From Flammula alnicola (taxonomy: Eukaryota; Basidiomycota; Agaricomycetes; Agaricales; Strophariaceae): DNA of 64,000 nucleotides. Numbering within the stretch: the stretch's first letter is position 1; each line of letters starts with the position of its first letter. The stretch is taken from NCBI GenBank assembly GCA_015499995.1, contig JADNRV010000124.1, positions 1 to 64,000 on the forward strand. Reading direction: 5' to 3'. The translations under genes and the position numbers were made by a program. Below, in pieces: positions 1 through 12,114 of the stretch. Below the pieces are notes generated by a model. That model did not search any database. It was not told the DNA's origin and was given only the letters and a program-made list of their open reading frames with translations.

Positions 1-38
1 TTGATTTTCGACTGCAGGCTGCAGCTCAGTCTTGGTAG

Positions 39-1578
39 ATGGCCGCATCGACGATTGAGCTGACAAGACTAAGGAGACCTCCCCCTCTCGCCTCAGTTCG
101 CTTTTTCACAGAAGAACAACCCCCTCCTTCTCCTCAAGACCCAAATGACCTGTTTCCTCAATCGAACTCGTACGAGGACGAGTTACTCGCCATAAATCCA
201 CCATGGAAACGAGACCTCTTCCAGCTACTCGAACACCCGACCTCGTCTTCCTCGGCGCTCTTCCTCCACATGTTCTTGACATTTCTCATCGTATTCTCTG
301 CCTTCATTACAGTGATTGAAACTGTACCTGCAGTTCACTCAATTTCGACAAAGGTGTGGTTTGGGGTAGAGACGAGCGTCGTCGCGCTTTTCACGGTGGA
401 ATACATTGCTCGATGTCTAGCTTGGAGCTACTCTTGGTCGAGCCTCTTTCAATGGATATTCTGTGAGCTTTTGTGTTCTTTATCGTGCCACATTCGACTT
501 ACATTGTCCAATTTCTAGCCTTCTACGGAGTAATAGATTTACTGTCGGTTTTGCCCTACTACCTCGAACTATTACTTCGACAAGATACCGTAAGTCAAAA
601 GACAAAGACCATCATATTGTACCCCTTTCACTGACACTAATTTAGTCTGTATATTTCCGATTTTCCATCCTTAGGATGTTTCGTCTGCTGCGGGTTTTCA
701 GGCCATTTCGTTACAACCACACCATATTGCTGTGAGTCTCATAGGCCTTTATCTTTATTTTTTTTTAATGAGCGCTCTTTATAGCACTATCGAGGTCATG
801 TATCTCTCTGTCCGACGCTCGCAACACGCCCTCCTCGCTATAGGATTTTTTGTGGTAATGATTCTCACAGTGTTCAGCACACTACTGTAAGGTTTTCCGG
901 CATCATCATTATTCTGTCTTTCTTAATGCAGTTTCAGATACTTCGCCGAGCGTGGAACATGGGATGAGCTGCTCGGTACCTTTATTAATTCAGACGGAGA
1001 TCCCTCGCAATTCTCAGTGCGTCACAATGTCCTTGACCCACCCTTGCACCTACTAATGTTCTTCTAGTCAATTCCTGCTGCGGCGTGGTTTGTCCTTGTC
1101 AGTAAGTGGCCTCTATTCCCATCTAATATTTTCCCTCTTAAACTTCTTAAAAGCTATCACGACCGTCGGCTACGGCGAAATCACTCCCCGTTCGTTCCTG
1201 GGACGGCTCATCACGCTGCCCATCCTCGTCTTTGGTCTACTGCTGATCACACTGCCGAGTTTCGTTCTTGGCCGGGAGTTTAGTCTAGTGTGGGAGAAGA
1301 TGACGCAGGATCGTGCAGAGGATGAAATCAGCGACAACCGAAACGCCACCGACCCGCCTTATTCTCCTGTGCTCTCTGCCAGACGACATCCTGATCCACC
1401 GCGCACACCGTCACGTGATCTATCGAACATGAAGTTGGCGCAAAACCAGACGGAGCTTAGTCGCCAGATCGAGGAGCTAGCGGCTACGGTCGAGGTGCAA
1501 GGTCGGATGTTACATCGTCTGCTTGAAAAGCTAGACTCGAACGAGAGGCACAGCGACAGCGATGACCGCGCAAGCTAA
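39..1578 (+). CDS. Voltage-gated potassium channel (Kv-like, six transmembrane segments)
   Basis: Predicted 408-residue potassium channel subunit of the plasma or an internal membrane; four subunits would form a K+-selective pore. Seven exons: 39-462, 519-589, 646-731, 785-886, 932-1016, 1068-1101 and 1154-1578. All introns are GT..AG and the joined length is an exact multiple of three. Hydrophobic segments S1 to S3 lie in about residues 75-165. S4 (about 168-195) has arginines every third position (RMFRLLRVFRPFR), the voltage sensor. S5 follows, and the pore holds the K+ selectivity filter TTVGYG at about residues 270-275, then S6. The C-terminal tail is soluble with a short coiled-coil-like stretch (EEL..TVEVQGRMLHRLLEKL). 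The first in-frame ATG, at 39, starts a hydrophilic N-terminus with no sign of a missing exon, but the window edge is near. The filter plus S4 leave little doubt about the family. Confidence 0.93.
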
Positions 1579-2162
1579 CATTTACGTTGTTGTCCCCCTT
1601 TTTTCGTTTCGTGTTCGATATCTAGGTGGGAACCATTTATATGTGAGATATTCGGGGATATAATGTGGTATTTGATAATCATTGTAATGTCGGGCAGCTG
1701 AACCCAAATGGAACGCGTTGCGTGAATTAAATGAGCTAACTGCCAATGTGATTGATTGCTCGTTCAATAATCATACACTGAGGCGTTCCGACTTACAACC
1801 AAGTTTTGTGCGTGCTGCAGGAGGCTACACAGCCGATAGAATAGTTAAGCTCCAGTACGGCATCCGCATACCAGTGTCTGCGTGTTCGCGTATAGACTGT
1901 ATAAGTATTATGCTATAGACCATTATGTTGTGGCTGTGCATGACCGAGCATCCCGAGTGCAGTCAAAGTTGGAATCAACTATTCCTGCGACTCTTTGCCT
2001 TAGACTTTAACAATCCTCCCCTCCTCCTAGACCTGTGACCGGTCCGAGTATGTTCGAAACCTCACGATACTAGGATACGCGAGCGAAATTACCAGCCTCT
2101 AACAATAGTGCCACATAGCTTCGTCCACAACACATATCGCTACCGACAACTTGAACTAACCG
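1579..2162. other. Intergenic stretch, no gene seen
   Basis: Between the channel gene and the HNH gene only short ORFs without codon-like composition occur. It presumably holds the channel 3' end and the promoter of the next gene; no clear TATA or terminator element could be fixed. Confidence 0.6.
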
Positions 2163-3622
2163 ATGGCCCACAACCAAAACGATTCCTTGAATTCTCTGTC
2201 TTCACTGACTTCAGTCACTACACTCTCTTCACGCGCTTCTGTCAAGGCTTATGAGGAGCTTAAGGAATATATTGCCGGTATCGAACAAGGCCAGATCAAA
2301 CTCCCTGAACTCGTCGATGCCGCAGAGAAGATTGTTAGCGAGAAGTTCGCGCCCCACCCCCAGAAGACCTATGTATATAAAAAGGCATCCGAGAAGGTAT
2401 CCGTAAACCTCGATGCAGTTATGAGGGCCATGCTCGCTCACGCGGAGGGATGCGGAGGCGAGGGAGGAAAACGTTACGTAGCTTCTGCCATCGTGGCATG
2501 TGGCAAGAAAGGAGACGATGAAGCCGTTGTCGCAGCACTTACGGCCCTCGGTATCACATGGCTAACCCACCTTTTATTCATCTGTCAGTTCTATTTTCTT
2601 GTGATGAATAAAACCTGATATTTCCTTTAGTTAAAACAAGTAGGAGCCACGAAAACCAGCCTAATCGAGAACCTAGCGGCGCGGCCACCCCGAGTCTCGA
2701 GGAAACGACATCACATATTGGGAAAGGGGTCGGCCACAGGGCTGCTTCATTCAAAGATGACGTGTGTAGACGCCTCGGAGATATACCGTTTCATTGACTC
2801 CCGTCCTTCATCAAGGTTCTCGTACGTGACGGATACGAGTGTGTTATAACGGGAATGCAGCACATCTCGCACCCGGCGCCCCGTCAAGACTTTCCGCAGG
2901 TTACTTTGAAGGCGTGCCACATACTTCGCAGAGCCGTCGCTACCTTTGACGATGATACGACATCAGCCTTTGTGGGTCGTTTACCATCGTAAAGTTCCAT
3001 ACCACGCTGAACCAATCTCCTTTAATTCCATTCAGTTCAAATCAGCTGCTACGACATTCGACATACTTGTAAATTTTACCCGCCTTTCGGTCGAAACACT
3101 CGAGGAACTGGAAAGCTGCATTGATGATGCATCTAATGGGATTATGCTTCAAGGTGACATACATGATGGGTTCGACATATTCGACTGGTGCTTGAAGCCC
3201 ACACAGGTCAGTTCTGAGGCCCTTGAGTAAGTCTCTGTGATTGACGGTGCGACTAGGTGGACAATGAGTACACTGTGAAAATCTTCACAGACAGACGTTT
3301 ATTTGGCTTTTACGGCAGGTCTGCGGATGCTCTTGTCACCTTCAGAGATCGAAGTGGCGAGTTCCGTTCCTCCAAATCTCAGAAGAGAGTTCGTGAGATC
3401 GCTCTGCCTGATCCACACTTGATTTCTATTCATGCTGCTATAGCTGGAATTTTGCACATGAGTGGTGCGGGCAAGTTTTTCGATGAACTCCTGGACAGAT
3501 ATCAGGACAAGGACCGCGATGTGCCGCCTGTGCGATCCTGGCCGGATCTTGAGAAAGTGATAGGGGAAGAAGCCTTGAGGGATTCCGTCACTGCGACGCT
3601 TGCTGCGGTTGGTGTACATTGA
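2163..3622 (+). CDS. HNH_2-type nuclease-domain protein
   Basis: Predicted 414-residue protein of the basidiomycete-expanded HNH_2 family; the domain is a beta-beta-alpha metal finger of the HNH endonuclease class, but the cellular role is unknown. Five exons: 2163-2583, 2631-2761, 2816-2971, 3036-3206 and 3257-3622. The N-terminal helical part ends in WLTHLLFIFK, which I recall as typical of the family. The HNH core starts at VLVRDGYECVITG, followed by LKACHILRRA with the expected His, then a C-terminal part with LDD-like SNG.ML and NEYTVKIF motifs. The second intron (2762-2815) is 54 nt, has an AAG acceptor and contains an in-frame TGA; removing it joins FKDD to VLVRDGY as expected for the family. 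Without that splice the protein would end before the HNH core. Family assignment is strong, catalytic activity is not shown. Confidence 0.85.
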
Positions 3623-4441
3623 ATCCAATCTGCAAGAGTAGGGTGTGTTATTAGAAGACTGACGTTATAGTTGAATTAGCCTGTTCTATTACAATGACTA
3701 AGTAAGGCCAGATATGAGTGTCCAGAAAGCGAGGATTCTTCCCAGAAGAAACATTCAGAAAGCGCGAGTAGTATTTCGGGCTCGAGCTCGCCATGAGATT
3801 CCAAATGGACGACCGCTGCTTGCAAGGTACATTGTGCGTGTAGTACGTGAGCACCTTGCGGCGCGCCGGGGATGTTTCGTATGCTGGACAGGAATTTGAA
3901 GCCCTTTGTCCCTTCTTCGCTGGTCATGCTAAATCCCATTATCCCTTATACTGCAGAAGTCTTCAGCGCTTCAGCCTTCACCTGAAGATTTCTTGAGGGG
4001 CGACCGATGGCTGCTAGGTCTGATGCACAGTGGGCGTGTTCGACGATTAAAGGAATCGATTCTGTTGGTACATCCATAACGAGATGTAGATAAATAACTT
4101 AAGGTTAAGCATGGTTTTACACTGCGAAATTAACCTCGAAGGCGAGTCAAAAGGCGAGCGAAGGTAAACAGAGTGTGGACGCGACAGTCACATTGTGCGT
4201 GATGTGACTGATTCGAATCGTCACTCTGCGCATTGTCATCAATATCAACGCGTAATTCGAGTTCAAACGTTCAAGCTTCAAGCTTCAAGGTTTCTCCGTC
4301 CAGTCGTAGCCAGAAGGACAACATAACGGTAATTTGCAAGCCTATGGGCACTAATAATCGACTATACGCTAACATTCCTCCAGGTATACAATATATCATA
4401 CACGACGGCACTCCAGCTTGTTTTTACGACCAAGGGCTCAC
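3623..4441. other. Intergenic stretch between convergent genes
   Basis: Lies between the 3' ends of the HNH gene (plus) and the low-complexity gene (minus). Short ORFs on both strands lack conserved motifs. Nothing is supported apart from likely 3' untranslated sequence on both sides. Confidence 0.5.
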
Positions 4442-6338
4442 TCAATTCCCAATCTTCGACCCACTCCCACCCGCCGTGCCAGCGGTGCTCTTGCCCATCA
4501 TCCGCCTCCCCTCCTCCACCTTCTCTTCCTTATGCTCCAGCTTCCCAGTCAGCACCTTCATCTCCCCCCTCAGCCTGTCCAGGAACCCGGGCTTCTTCAC
4601 GCTCTCGTGCTTGGTCCCGTTTTCTCCTTTCACAGCCTGCTTCGCGGCAGTAGCTGCGGGGGTGGTGGTAGCGTTTGCAGAATTAGCAGCTTCAGCAGAC
4701 GCAGGAGGAGCAGCGTGGTCTGCCGCATCAGTGCCTGCAGCTGTACCAGCTCCGCCAGCAGCAGCAGCACTCACACCCGAGGTGCCCTCCACGTCCTTCA
4801 CAGGCATAGTATGCCCAGGCGTGGCCACCGCTGAATCCGTACTATACTTCGCCGCTGCCCCAGGTTTACCCTGCTCGCTGCCAAACTTCCTTGCCTCTTC
4901 AGCCGCCAGCGGATGCTCGCGCGCATCCGTCACCGGCTTATCGAAGTGCTGTCCCGACTGTGGCCGTGGTTGAGCCTGCGCCTGCGGTTTCGACTCCGTT
5001 AGTGGTTGAGCCTGCGCCTGCGGTTTCGACTCCGTTAGTGGTTGAGCCTGCGCCTGCGGTTTCGACTCCGTTAGTGGTTGAGCCTGCGACGACACATCCG
5101 AATCCTCTTCCTTCAAAGTAGGCGTCCGGCCGTCCCCATCCCCGCCCTGCGCCTGCTTCACACTTGCCGCACCATGTCCCCCAAACATACTCGTCCCGGG
5201 GGTATTGTTCGTCGTATCCCAACCACCCCTCGAGAACCGGCTTCCCGCGAGACTGCGCGTACTCGCGTCCGTGCTCGCTCCAGTGGCGTCTTGGTCCTCC
5301 AACCCAGGCCGAAGCGAGCTCTCAGTGTTCTTCCCCGTTCGCGCGTTGTTACTGTTGTCGTCGTCGTGTGAAGGTAGCACTTCTTGCCCGCGTCCCTCAG
5401 GAAGCTTGGCGAACCCCGTGTCGGTATCGGGCATCGTCTCCGACTCGGGGTGTGAGGCTAATGAGTTCTCCTTCACTGTGGGATCGATGTCGTTGGTGCT
5501 CGAGGTGGTGGTGGAGGTGCTGATATTCATGGCAGGAGAAGTGTCGGTGTTGGTTTTTGATTTGGATGTGCAATCGACGTCAGGCGTGGCATCGGGAGAT
5601 TTATCGCCTTTACGCTCGTCTGGGCGAACGGCGGCGGCGATCTCGCCAGGTGGGCCTGGAAGAGTCCCGACCCCGCCGGACAAGCTAGGGTGCGAATCCT
5701 GAGACAATTCCTGGGAGGGAGGACTGGTGCTATTATTGTTGATTTGCGAATTCGTGGTGGAGGCAGCTAGAGGGAAAAAAATGAAAGTTTGTTCAACATG
5801 ATGGTATTGCGATGGAAAAAATGCCAAAGACGAAGGAACCCAGAAACGACGCACAACGTAGAAGAAAATAAATACATGAATCCCACTCACGTAGATAAGC
5901 AGCCACGCTCGCTGGCAGATATCCGCCAACTGTCTCGCCAGTTTTGACGGCGTACTCACGAACCGTCTCCAACGCCGTATGTCCAACGTCGTTCACCCCA
6001 TGGGCATCGTGCTGGTGCACAGGGGGCACGTTCCCACCACCCGGGAACGCACCGGGAACGAGCTGCCCTACGCTTCCAGGGGTCGTCGCCGTAGACGAGG
6101 GTTGTTGGTTTAGGAGGTCCTCCGTTCCTGCGGTGCCAGCGATGTGTGCTGGTTCGTCGGCCGGGTACGGCTCTGACATGACGGGTCCGAGCGCATCGAG
6201 GGTGTGCAAAGCCCATTGGGCGGGAGGCTCGCCTTCGTCGCTGAGCTTGGCGAGGGTCTCGCTCGCGTCGGCGTTCGCGTTCGCGTTCACGGTGGCGGTC
6301 GGGGTGGCGTTGTGGTTGTGGTTGTGGTTCGCTTTCAT
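4442..6338 (-). CDS. Low-complexity basidiomycete protein with conserved basic-acidic C-terminus
   Basis: Predicted 590-residue protein of unknown function. Two exons on the minus strand, 6338-5891 and 5766-4442, joined in phase by a GTGAGT..CTAG intron. The N-terminus is a low-complexity NHNHN/NANAN run. Residues about 125-150 (TALETVREYAVKTGETVGGY) look like an amphipathic helix. The middle is Ser/Thr/Asp-rich and carries three copies of a 12-residue AQPLTESKPQAQ-like repeat, followed by an Ala-rich stretch. The C-terminus (KKPGFLDRLRGEMKVLTGKL, then a Lys/Glu helix) is a block I recall from many fungal hypothetical proteins, so the gene is real although mostly disordered. No signal peptide or membrane span is clear. 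An open frame on the opposite strand at 4233-4973 is a shadow of the repeats. Confidence 0.75.
4969..5088. repeat. 36-bp tandem repeat inside a coding region
   Basis: The unit beginning TTGAGCCTGCGCCTGCGG recurs at 4970, 5006, 5042 and (partly) 5078, exactly 36 bases apart. It encodes 12 residues in the minus-strand gene, so copy changes would keep the frame. Confidence 0.9.
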
Positions 6339-6618
6339 GATGGATAAAGTAAAAGTTGTTGTTATGGGAATACGAGTTTAGTCTTTTATGTAGGGAACTA
6401 TGAACTCGATAGTAGATGGAAAGGAGGAGAATGAGCGAATTTGTTTATAAACGATTCCGACAGGGGTTGCGGACCAATGATGTCAGATGATGTAATCATC
6501 ATTGCACGTTGGGAGTCGAGACCACTCCAGTTCTTAAAATTTGCTCTAACTTGCACTCAAACAATAGGCAATACAAGCTCGACGAGTCTAAAAACTGCCA
6601 GTGCCACCGCAAATTGTC

Positions 6619-7577
6619 ATGGTTCTACCCCCCGAATCAATCCGATTAATTGTCGAACAGGTGGACGCATCAGCCCTCGCTGTTCTCGGTCGCATGTCAA
6701 GTAAATTTCAAATGGAGGCCGAACGATTTCTGTACAGGTCCATGACCAGCGAAGATGGAGCTACTAGCTCCAAATTCCTGTAAAGCATTCACAAACAGCG
6801 GCGGTCGATTTGGAGTTTGATCACCCAGTCCTTTCGGATCATGGTCAATCTGAAGGAGCTCGGGTTCAACAAAGGTGTTCTGGGGACACCAACCATAATA
6901 TTTCCAGCACACTGCCCGTTCCGGCTGGATAGATTCATCAGGATAAACAGAGAGCACAGATCCCCTTTCTTTAAGGATGGCGATCCCCCGTACGACGAAC
7001 AGGCGCTCGCGTTTCTTGATAGACAACCCCAACTGCGTCATCTGTGATGCATGTGATGGATGACCACTGGCCCTGGCTATAGTCGTTTGTCGACGACCCT
7101 TCCCTAGCTTCACTGTCCAAATTTGAAAATATCGGAGGGAAATAATCGCACTTTTCAGATGTTTCTCCCTGGAAGATCCATCGCCGTTCTGTACCATTCG
7201 TTTCAAAACAGGGTAAGCCCCTTATCAGTGCTGTGGGATGCGCCATGTAAATTTGACTTACACGGAACATGGAACATTCAGTCCCGGCCCTGCTCGTGAA
7301 GCTCGGCCATCTGAAAACATTGATTCTCTCACCAATGGCGGTTTGTGATCGATGTGATTACTGGCACTCGCCAAGATCGGTTTGCGATCACCTGCAAGTC
7401 GCGTCGCATGAAGACATGGATAAGATCGTGAAGGACCTCTTGGCCACGCACCCTTCTCTAGATAGTGTATACGCCACCAACGAACTAGAAGACTCGCGAA
7501 TGTACAAAGTGTGGATTGACGCAGTCGCTCAGCCCGACTTGGTGCACGCGTCCGAGGTTCGTTCCGCTTTCATATGA
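6619..7577 (+). pseudogene. Decayed F-box/LRR gene
   Basis: ATG 6619 opens a frame whose first 50 residues look like a basidiomycete F-box (VLPPESIRLIVEQVDASAL..LGRMSSKF). It stops at 6781. Two further open segments, about 6823-7047 (MVNLKELGF...LDRQPQLRHL) and about 7269-7577 (VPALLVKLGHLKTL...), look like the LRR-like middle and end of such proteins. No GT..AG intron joins them in frame and the part normally lying between F-box and LRR region is largely missing. I infer a degenerate copy; an unusual multi-exon gene is less likely. Confidence 0.5.
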
Positions 7578-7714
7578 TATCTATATCTCAGCTATTGATT
7601 ATACAGTGTTACACCGTATCTAAGTAGTAATTGGAAGAATGTAAAATAGGCGCCATAGTATCCAACATGCGATCAACATTGAGTGCTTCTCTAGATGAAA
7701 ATTTCTTTGTCATT

Positions 7715-8601
7715 CTACCGGGTATTCCATCTGACTAGCATTCGCCGGGCCTCAAGCCATGTTTCGATCTGGGACCGCTGTTCCCACAGATGGTGATTGA
7801 GAAGGTAGAGTGTATACTTTGAACGAAACAAAGTTGGGCGTGTCGCAGGGCCAGCCAGTGACACAATCTCAGTCGAAGGCGCCAACATAGTCGAAACAGA
7901 ACTTAGATACGCATGTGCGTGCGATAACACTTGCTCCACCTGCATTGAACACTTTGCCGCATCAAACTCTTTTCCTTTGCTAACGGATGCCATCATGCTC
8001 CGCAGATATGTCCCAGAGATGATACGACAGGTGGGCCATCTGGGAGATGTATTCCACAAAGACTTCGAGGTATAGGGCTCCAACTAAATGTCCCTTTCGA
8101 CGAGGCCGGTGTCGCGAAACTCCTTGAATGCATAAATACTCGAGAATGATGGCATCCTCCGGCCAAATCGTTTGAAGTCGGAACCCAGACGGGTCCCGAC
8201 AGCCCAAGTAGAGATGTAGTAGGGGGCTCTCCACCTGTGGTTTCGACCGGAAAGGATTGGCGAGATGAATGGTGAACATTGAAGGGGATTGACGCTGTGA
8301 AGAATCTGAAGATGAGCATCATGAAGCGCAGATACCTGGAGACTTGCAGTCCGATGCGCATTTGCAGGAGCATCTGAAAAAAAGTTTCATTCCGACTTTC
8401 TTGATAGTTGGACTTCTTTTCCTGACGAATTATTGCATTAGTAAGATGACCTCCAGGAAAGAACAGGACCCAGATGTTTAAAGCTCTGGTGTCATCTCTG
8501 TCTTGTGCTTTGAATATAATAATCACAGATAAAAAAATGTCCGGCAGAATTACATAAGAGCAGATAGGTTTTGACGCGAAAGAAGGCGAAAGAGAGCGCA
8601 T
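7715..8601 (-). other. Possible degraded minus-strand coding segment, unrecognised
   Basis: Overlapping open frames in at least two frames (7715-8083 and 7980-8601) have partly protein-like composition, for example about residues 30-120 of the 7715-8083 frame. Stops and frame changes interrupt them and no family is recognised. It could be a gene remnant or chance. Confidence 0.2.
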
Positions 8602-11600
8602 AGATCATGCGGATGGAATTAGGGCAAGCAGTCTGGTGTTATGACTATTCTGTAACTTCTATTGATTCTTGAGCTTGAAATCCTGTCTTCCTTCAACCAA
8701 CACACCTTTAACATTGCAGACTCCTACCGTACAGACTGTTTTCCTCGTTTTAGTAGTGCGGTCTGGCAGAGATCCTCGACTAGATTAGATTAGATAGGAT
8801 CAGAGGCAGTGTCCATAGATAGATACCAGCGGACACCGTTGAATCTTGGTTGAATCATTCTTGCTTGCCTCTTGCAATCGCGTGCGACGCTATACCGCAC
8901 GGCGTGCTCGACGCGTATCTGACCCTCCGAGAGTCCCGCCTGGTTGGCCTATGCATACTCCACCGTCATTTAAGATTTCCTTGGATCTGGTAACTGTCAA
9001 ATTGAATCGCAATCCCAACCCAATCCCATGATATTTCGCCATTACTTAGCTACAGCCTAGGCGCCGATTGTTGACTTCCCGACCATTTTCCAGGTGACCG
9101 TAAAAGAAATGGATCTTCACATAAACGAGACTTGACTCATGAATTTCGACGCTGCAAACAGAGGTAGTTTGTTGCAAGAACTGACGATGCTCGCTGACAG
9201 GAGGACTCGCGATGATGGCTTAGCTTGCATTTTGGACGTAATATTTGATAAGGGATATGCCCAACGCAGGCTCAGGTCGATTCTGCGAATTCTGGATCTG
9301 GGAAAGTCCTCCCTGTACAACCTATTCACCCATTGGTTGAGGGAGTGACGAATGTTCGCCTTTTCTCTCGTCCACGAGACGTCAAATATGGTCACCCAAC
9401 CTCCCTATTTCTTTCTACGAGTATGTATTGAATCTGAAAACCGCCATGGATTTTCTAGCATGCAGCCATGTATGAGTTCTGAATCTCGGCAGACCAATTG
9501 GGGCTACCGCGATTGTCGGCTGATGTTTCATCATGGACGAGCACGCGAATGCGAAACTCTATGTGTGATTGAGGCTGCATTCCCATTCGCGAGTACGGAA
9601 TCATATAATTCCATTCGATCGAGGGCAGCATTTTCATTCTAATTGTTGGCGATGTGCATCATTCGGAATTGTGGATCATAACATAATCCATTTTGGACGT
9701 TTGCGCGTGCTCGAAACGGCAGGCTATCTAGGGACTGCAAGTTTAGATTTCGGTGGTAATTATTGAGGACGAAAATGACATACACCAGTGAATCCCTGCA
9801 CACTGTTCACAGCCAGCGGATGTTATCCGTCCATGTGGATTGTGGTTATAGCCTCTCAGAATATTAATCTAGCATGACGCCGAAGGTAGGAAAAGGTTGA
9901 GAGCGTTTTTCTTTTTAAGTATTTGGCCCTGTCAACGTCTTGCTCAGTGCCTGCAGCCCTGCCAAGCAAATCTTCTTTTATCAGATTACTTGATGTTACT
10001 GCGCGCCACCCACGATATGTCAAAGATATGTAAGAGTACATATGGAAGTCAAGTTGTACTTAAATAGAGCCAGGCCGCGGGCCGAAAATAGCGTGGAACA
10101 TTAGGTACGAGTCTGGAGAAAGTAAATACTGAACGCTTCTTTAAGCTCTCGACTCCAGGTCGGTCGGACTGGCGATCTCCGACTGGGAACCTAGGAGCTT
10201 TGAACTTCTGCTCTAATAGTGTATCAGTCCCTATGTGGTCCCGCAATTTGACTTTCAGCTTCAAACTAGGAATCGTCTTGTAGATATGTCGTTTAAATTG
10301 TCCGACTTCGGATCTCTCGCGGTTTAATCCCTATTTTAATATACCTTGGCTAGAGCAAGGCGCATGTTTTAAGTCTTTCCGAATTTCGAAATAATTCCAG
10401 TTAGCCCATGTTTGACACGACTTGGCTTGATTATTTCTGAACCATCGCTGGCCCCTGGGTATTCTAATTTCCTGCTCGTCCAGTCCTGTAGACTCGTAGC
10501 ATCGCGTATCATTGACGTTGAGCCGCTCCGGAAGCGCCGGGCCTTCAAGCTCGCGCTTCAAAGCTTGCACGCCTCGGCCCGGATGAGAATAACGGATTTC
10601 TCCTACACACGAGGCTGTTGCATCAAGTCAACACAAAGTTTACCGGTTTCAGGGATTGTGCATCGTGTGTAATTTCCCCGGCGTTACCTGTTCATACAAC
10701 TGTGAAATCAGCAGCTTGAGTTCCATCATTTCTCAAATTCTCATTCATTTTTCACTCGGAGAAATAGAAAGTGTGGATAAAAGATGCTGCATAAGACTGG
10801 AAATGTGCAACTGAAAATTTTATTAAGTGAGGGAGAAAGTCACCCAGTTGGCAACGAAGTGACGAACGGATTAGCGCCAATGCTTTGGCAAAATTCTCAC
10901 ACGGCATACGTAATATGTCGATTCTCACGTGGTGTGAAATTGCAATTCTGAACTGAGAGTCTGAGACTCAACTTCGGGCCTGCCATAACTGTATGACTCT
11001 ACCTTCATCATTCACGACAGCACGTATGCGACTAGAACCAGTGGGTCGGAAGACCAACACCAGGCATGGACTTGACGATAATTCCGTCAAGGTGAATGCA
11101 TTCCTTGGATGTAAGCCTTCATGGCTCTCGTATAATATTAATGTCGAAACTAGTCTCCACATCTCGCGAGATTTTTCTGTAAGTCATGCTTGTTGACTCG
11201 CTCGTTTGTTCCGTTGGATTTCAATCCCCCAAGTAAGCGAACTGACATGGATATCCCCCTTCTCTTCAGATAGAGTGTCGGAACTCGTAAAGCTCTTTGT
11301 CGGAAATGAGTGTTACCGCCGGCCGTCTATCATATGCTCCCCGACTGATGCTTGTGAATTGAATGTTCCATCGTTCGGAGGAAGAAAGATCATTATGCGG
11401 CCACGCCCGAGGCTCTGAGAGCTGCCGATCACGATTCAAGAAGAACAGCCTCAAAATGCATGTCTTCGCCTCCTTCCCATGCGCCGCTCAATCCCAATGG
11501 GTCTCGAATGACTTAGCGTTGCGATAATTTTATACATTGTAGGAGAACTGCTTTCCAACTGGAGCAGAAACTGTTAAGAATCCGGTGAACATGGGAATTT

Positions 11601-12114
11601 CTTGGTCATTTGTAGGAGTCCTGATTTGACGTATTACAGCCCCCTATACCTTCGTGACCACGCGGAACCAATACACCATCAATGCAAAGCCCTAGGCTGA
11701 GTTCATTCAGCATGTAAATGCATGGCCTTCGACGATTCCCCGCCATGATTCACAACGTTTCAGTGAGTCGTCATGTGGAATATGCATCACTCGATAACAT
11801 TCGCTGACGACCATGAATCTTACGCTTCGTAGTATCCATTTGCGCTGATGCCAACCTCGCTACGCCACTTGACCAGCTGGTGCCAAGTAAGTGTGGAGCT
11901 ATATTTAATCCCCTTCACACCGTCTAAACCTTCCTTGCGCGATAAGTAATATAATCAGAGCAGAGATATCCAAGAATACGCAGCATGCCATTGGCTTCTT
12001 CAGATGGACGCCATGTGGAACACAAAACGAAGGCTGGATTTATGGCGCCCATGGGTAGTATATGAAGGACCTCTGTGTCTGCCTCTCCTTGATTGACCAA
12101 GCACCAAGCCCACC
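8602..12114. other. Gene-poor 3.5-kb stretch
   Basis: No frame longer than about 90 codons, no conserved motif and no plausible exon chain was found on either strand. The last few hundred bases must contain the promoter of the OPT gene that starts at 12115. Confidence 0.6.

Noticed and set aside
4233..5702. Long plus-strand open frames rich in Ala, Ser and Arg
   Set aside because: They mirror the low-complexity, GC-rich minus-strand gene at 4442-6338 and contain no conserved motif.
8846..11454. Several 60-90 codon ORFs on both strands
   Set aside because: No motifs, no ATG-led exon chains and no coding-like composition.
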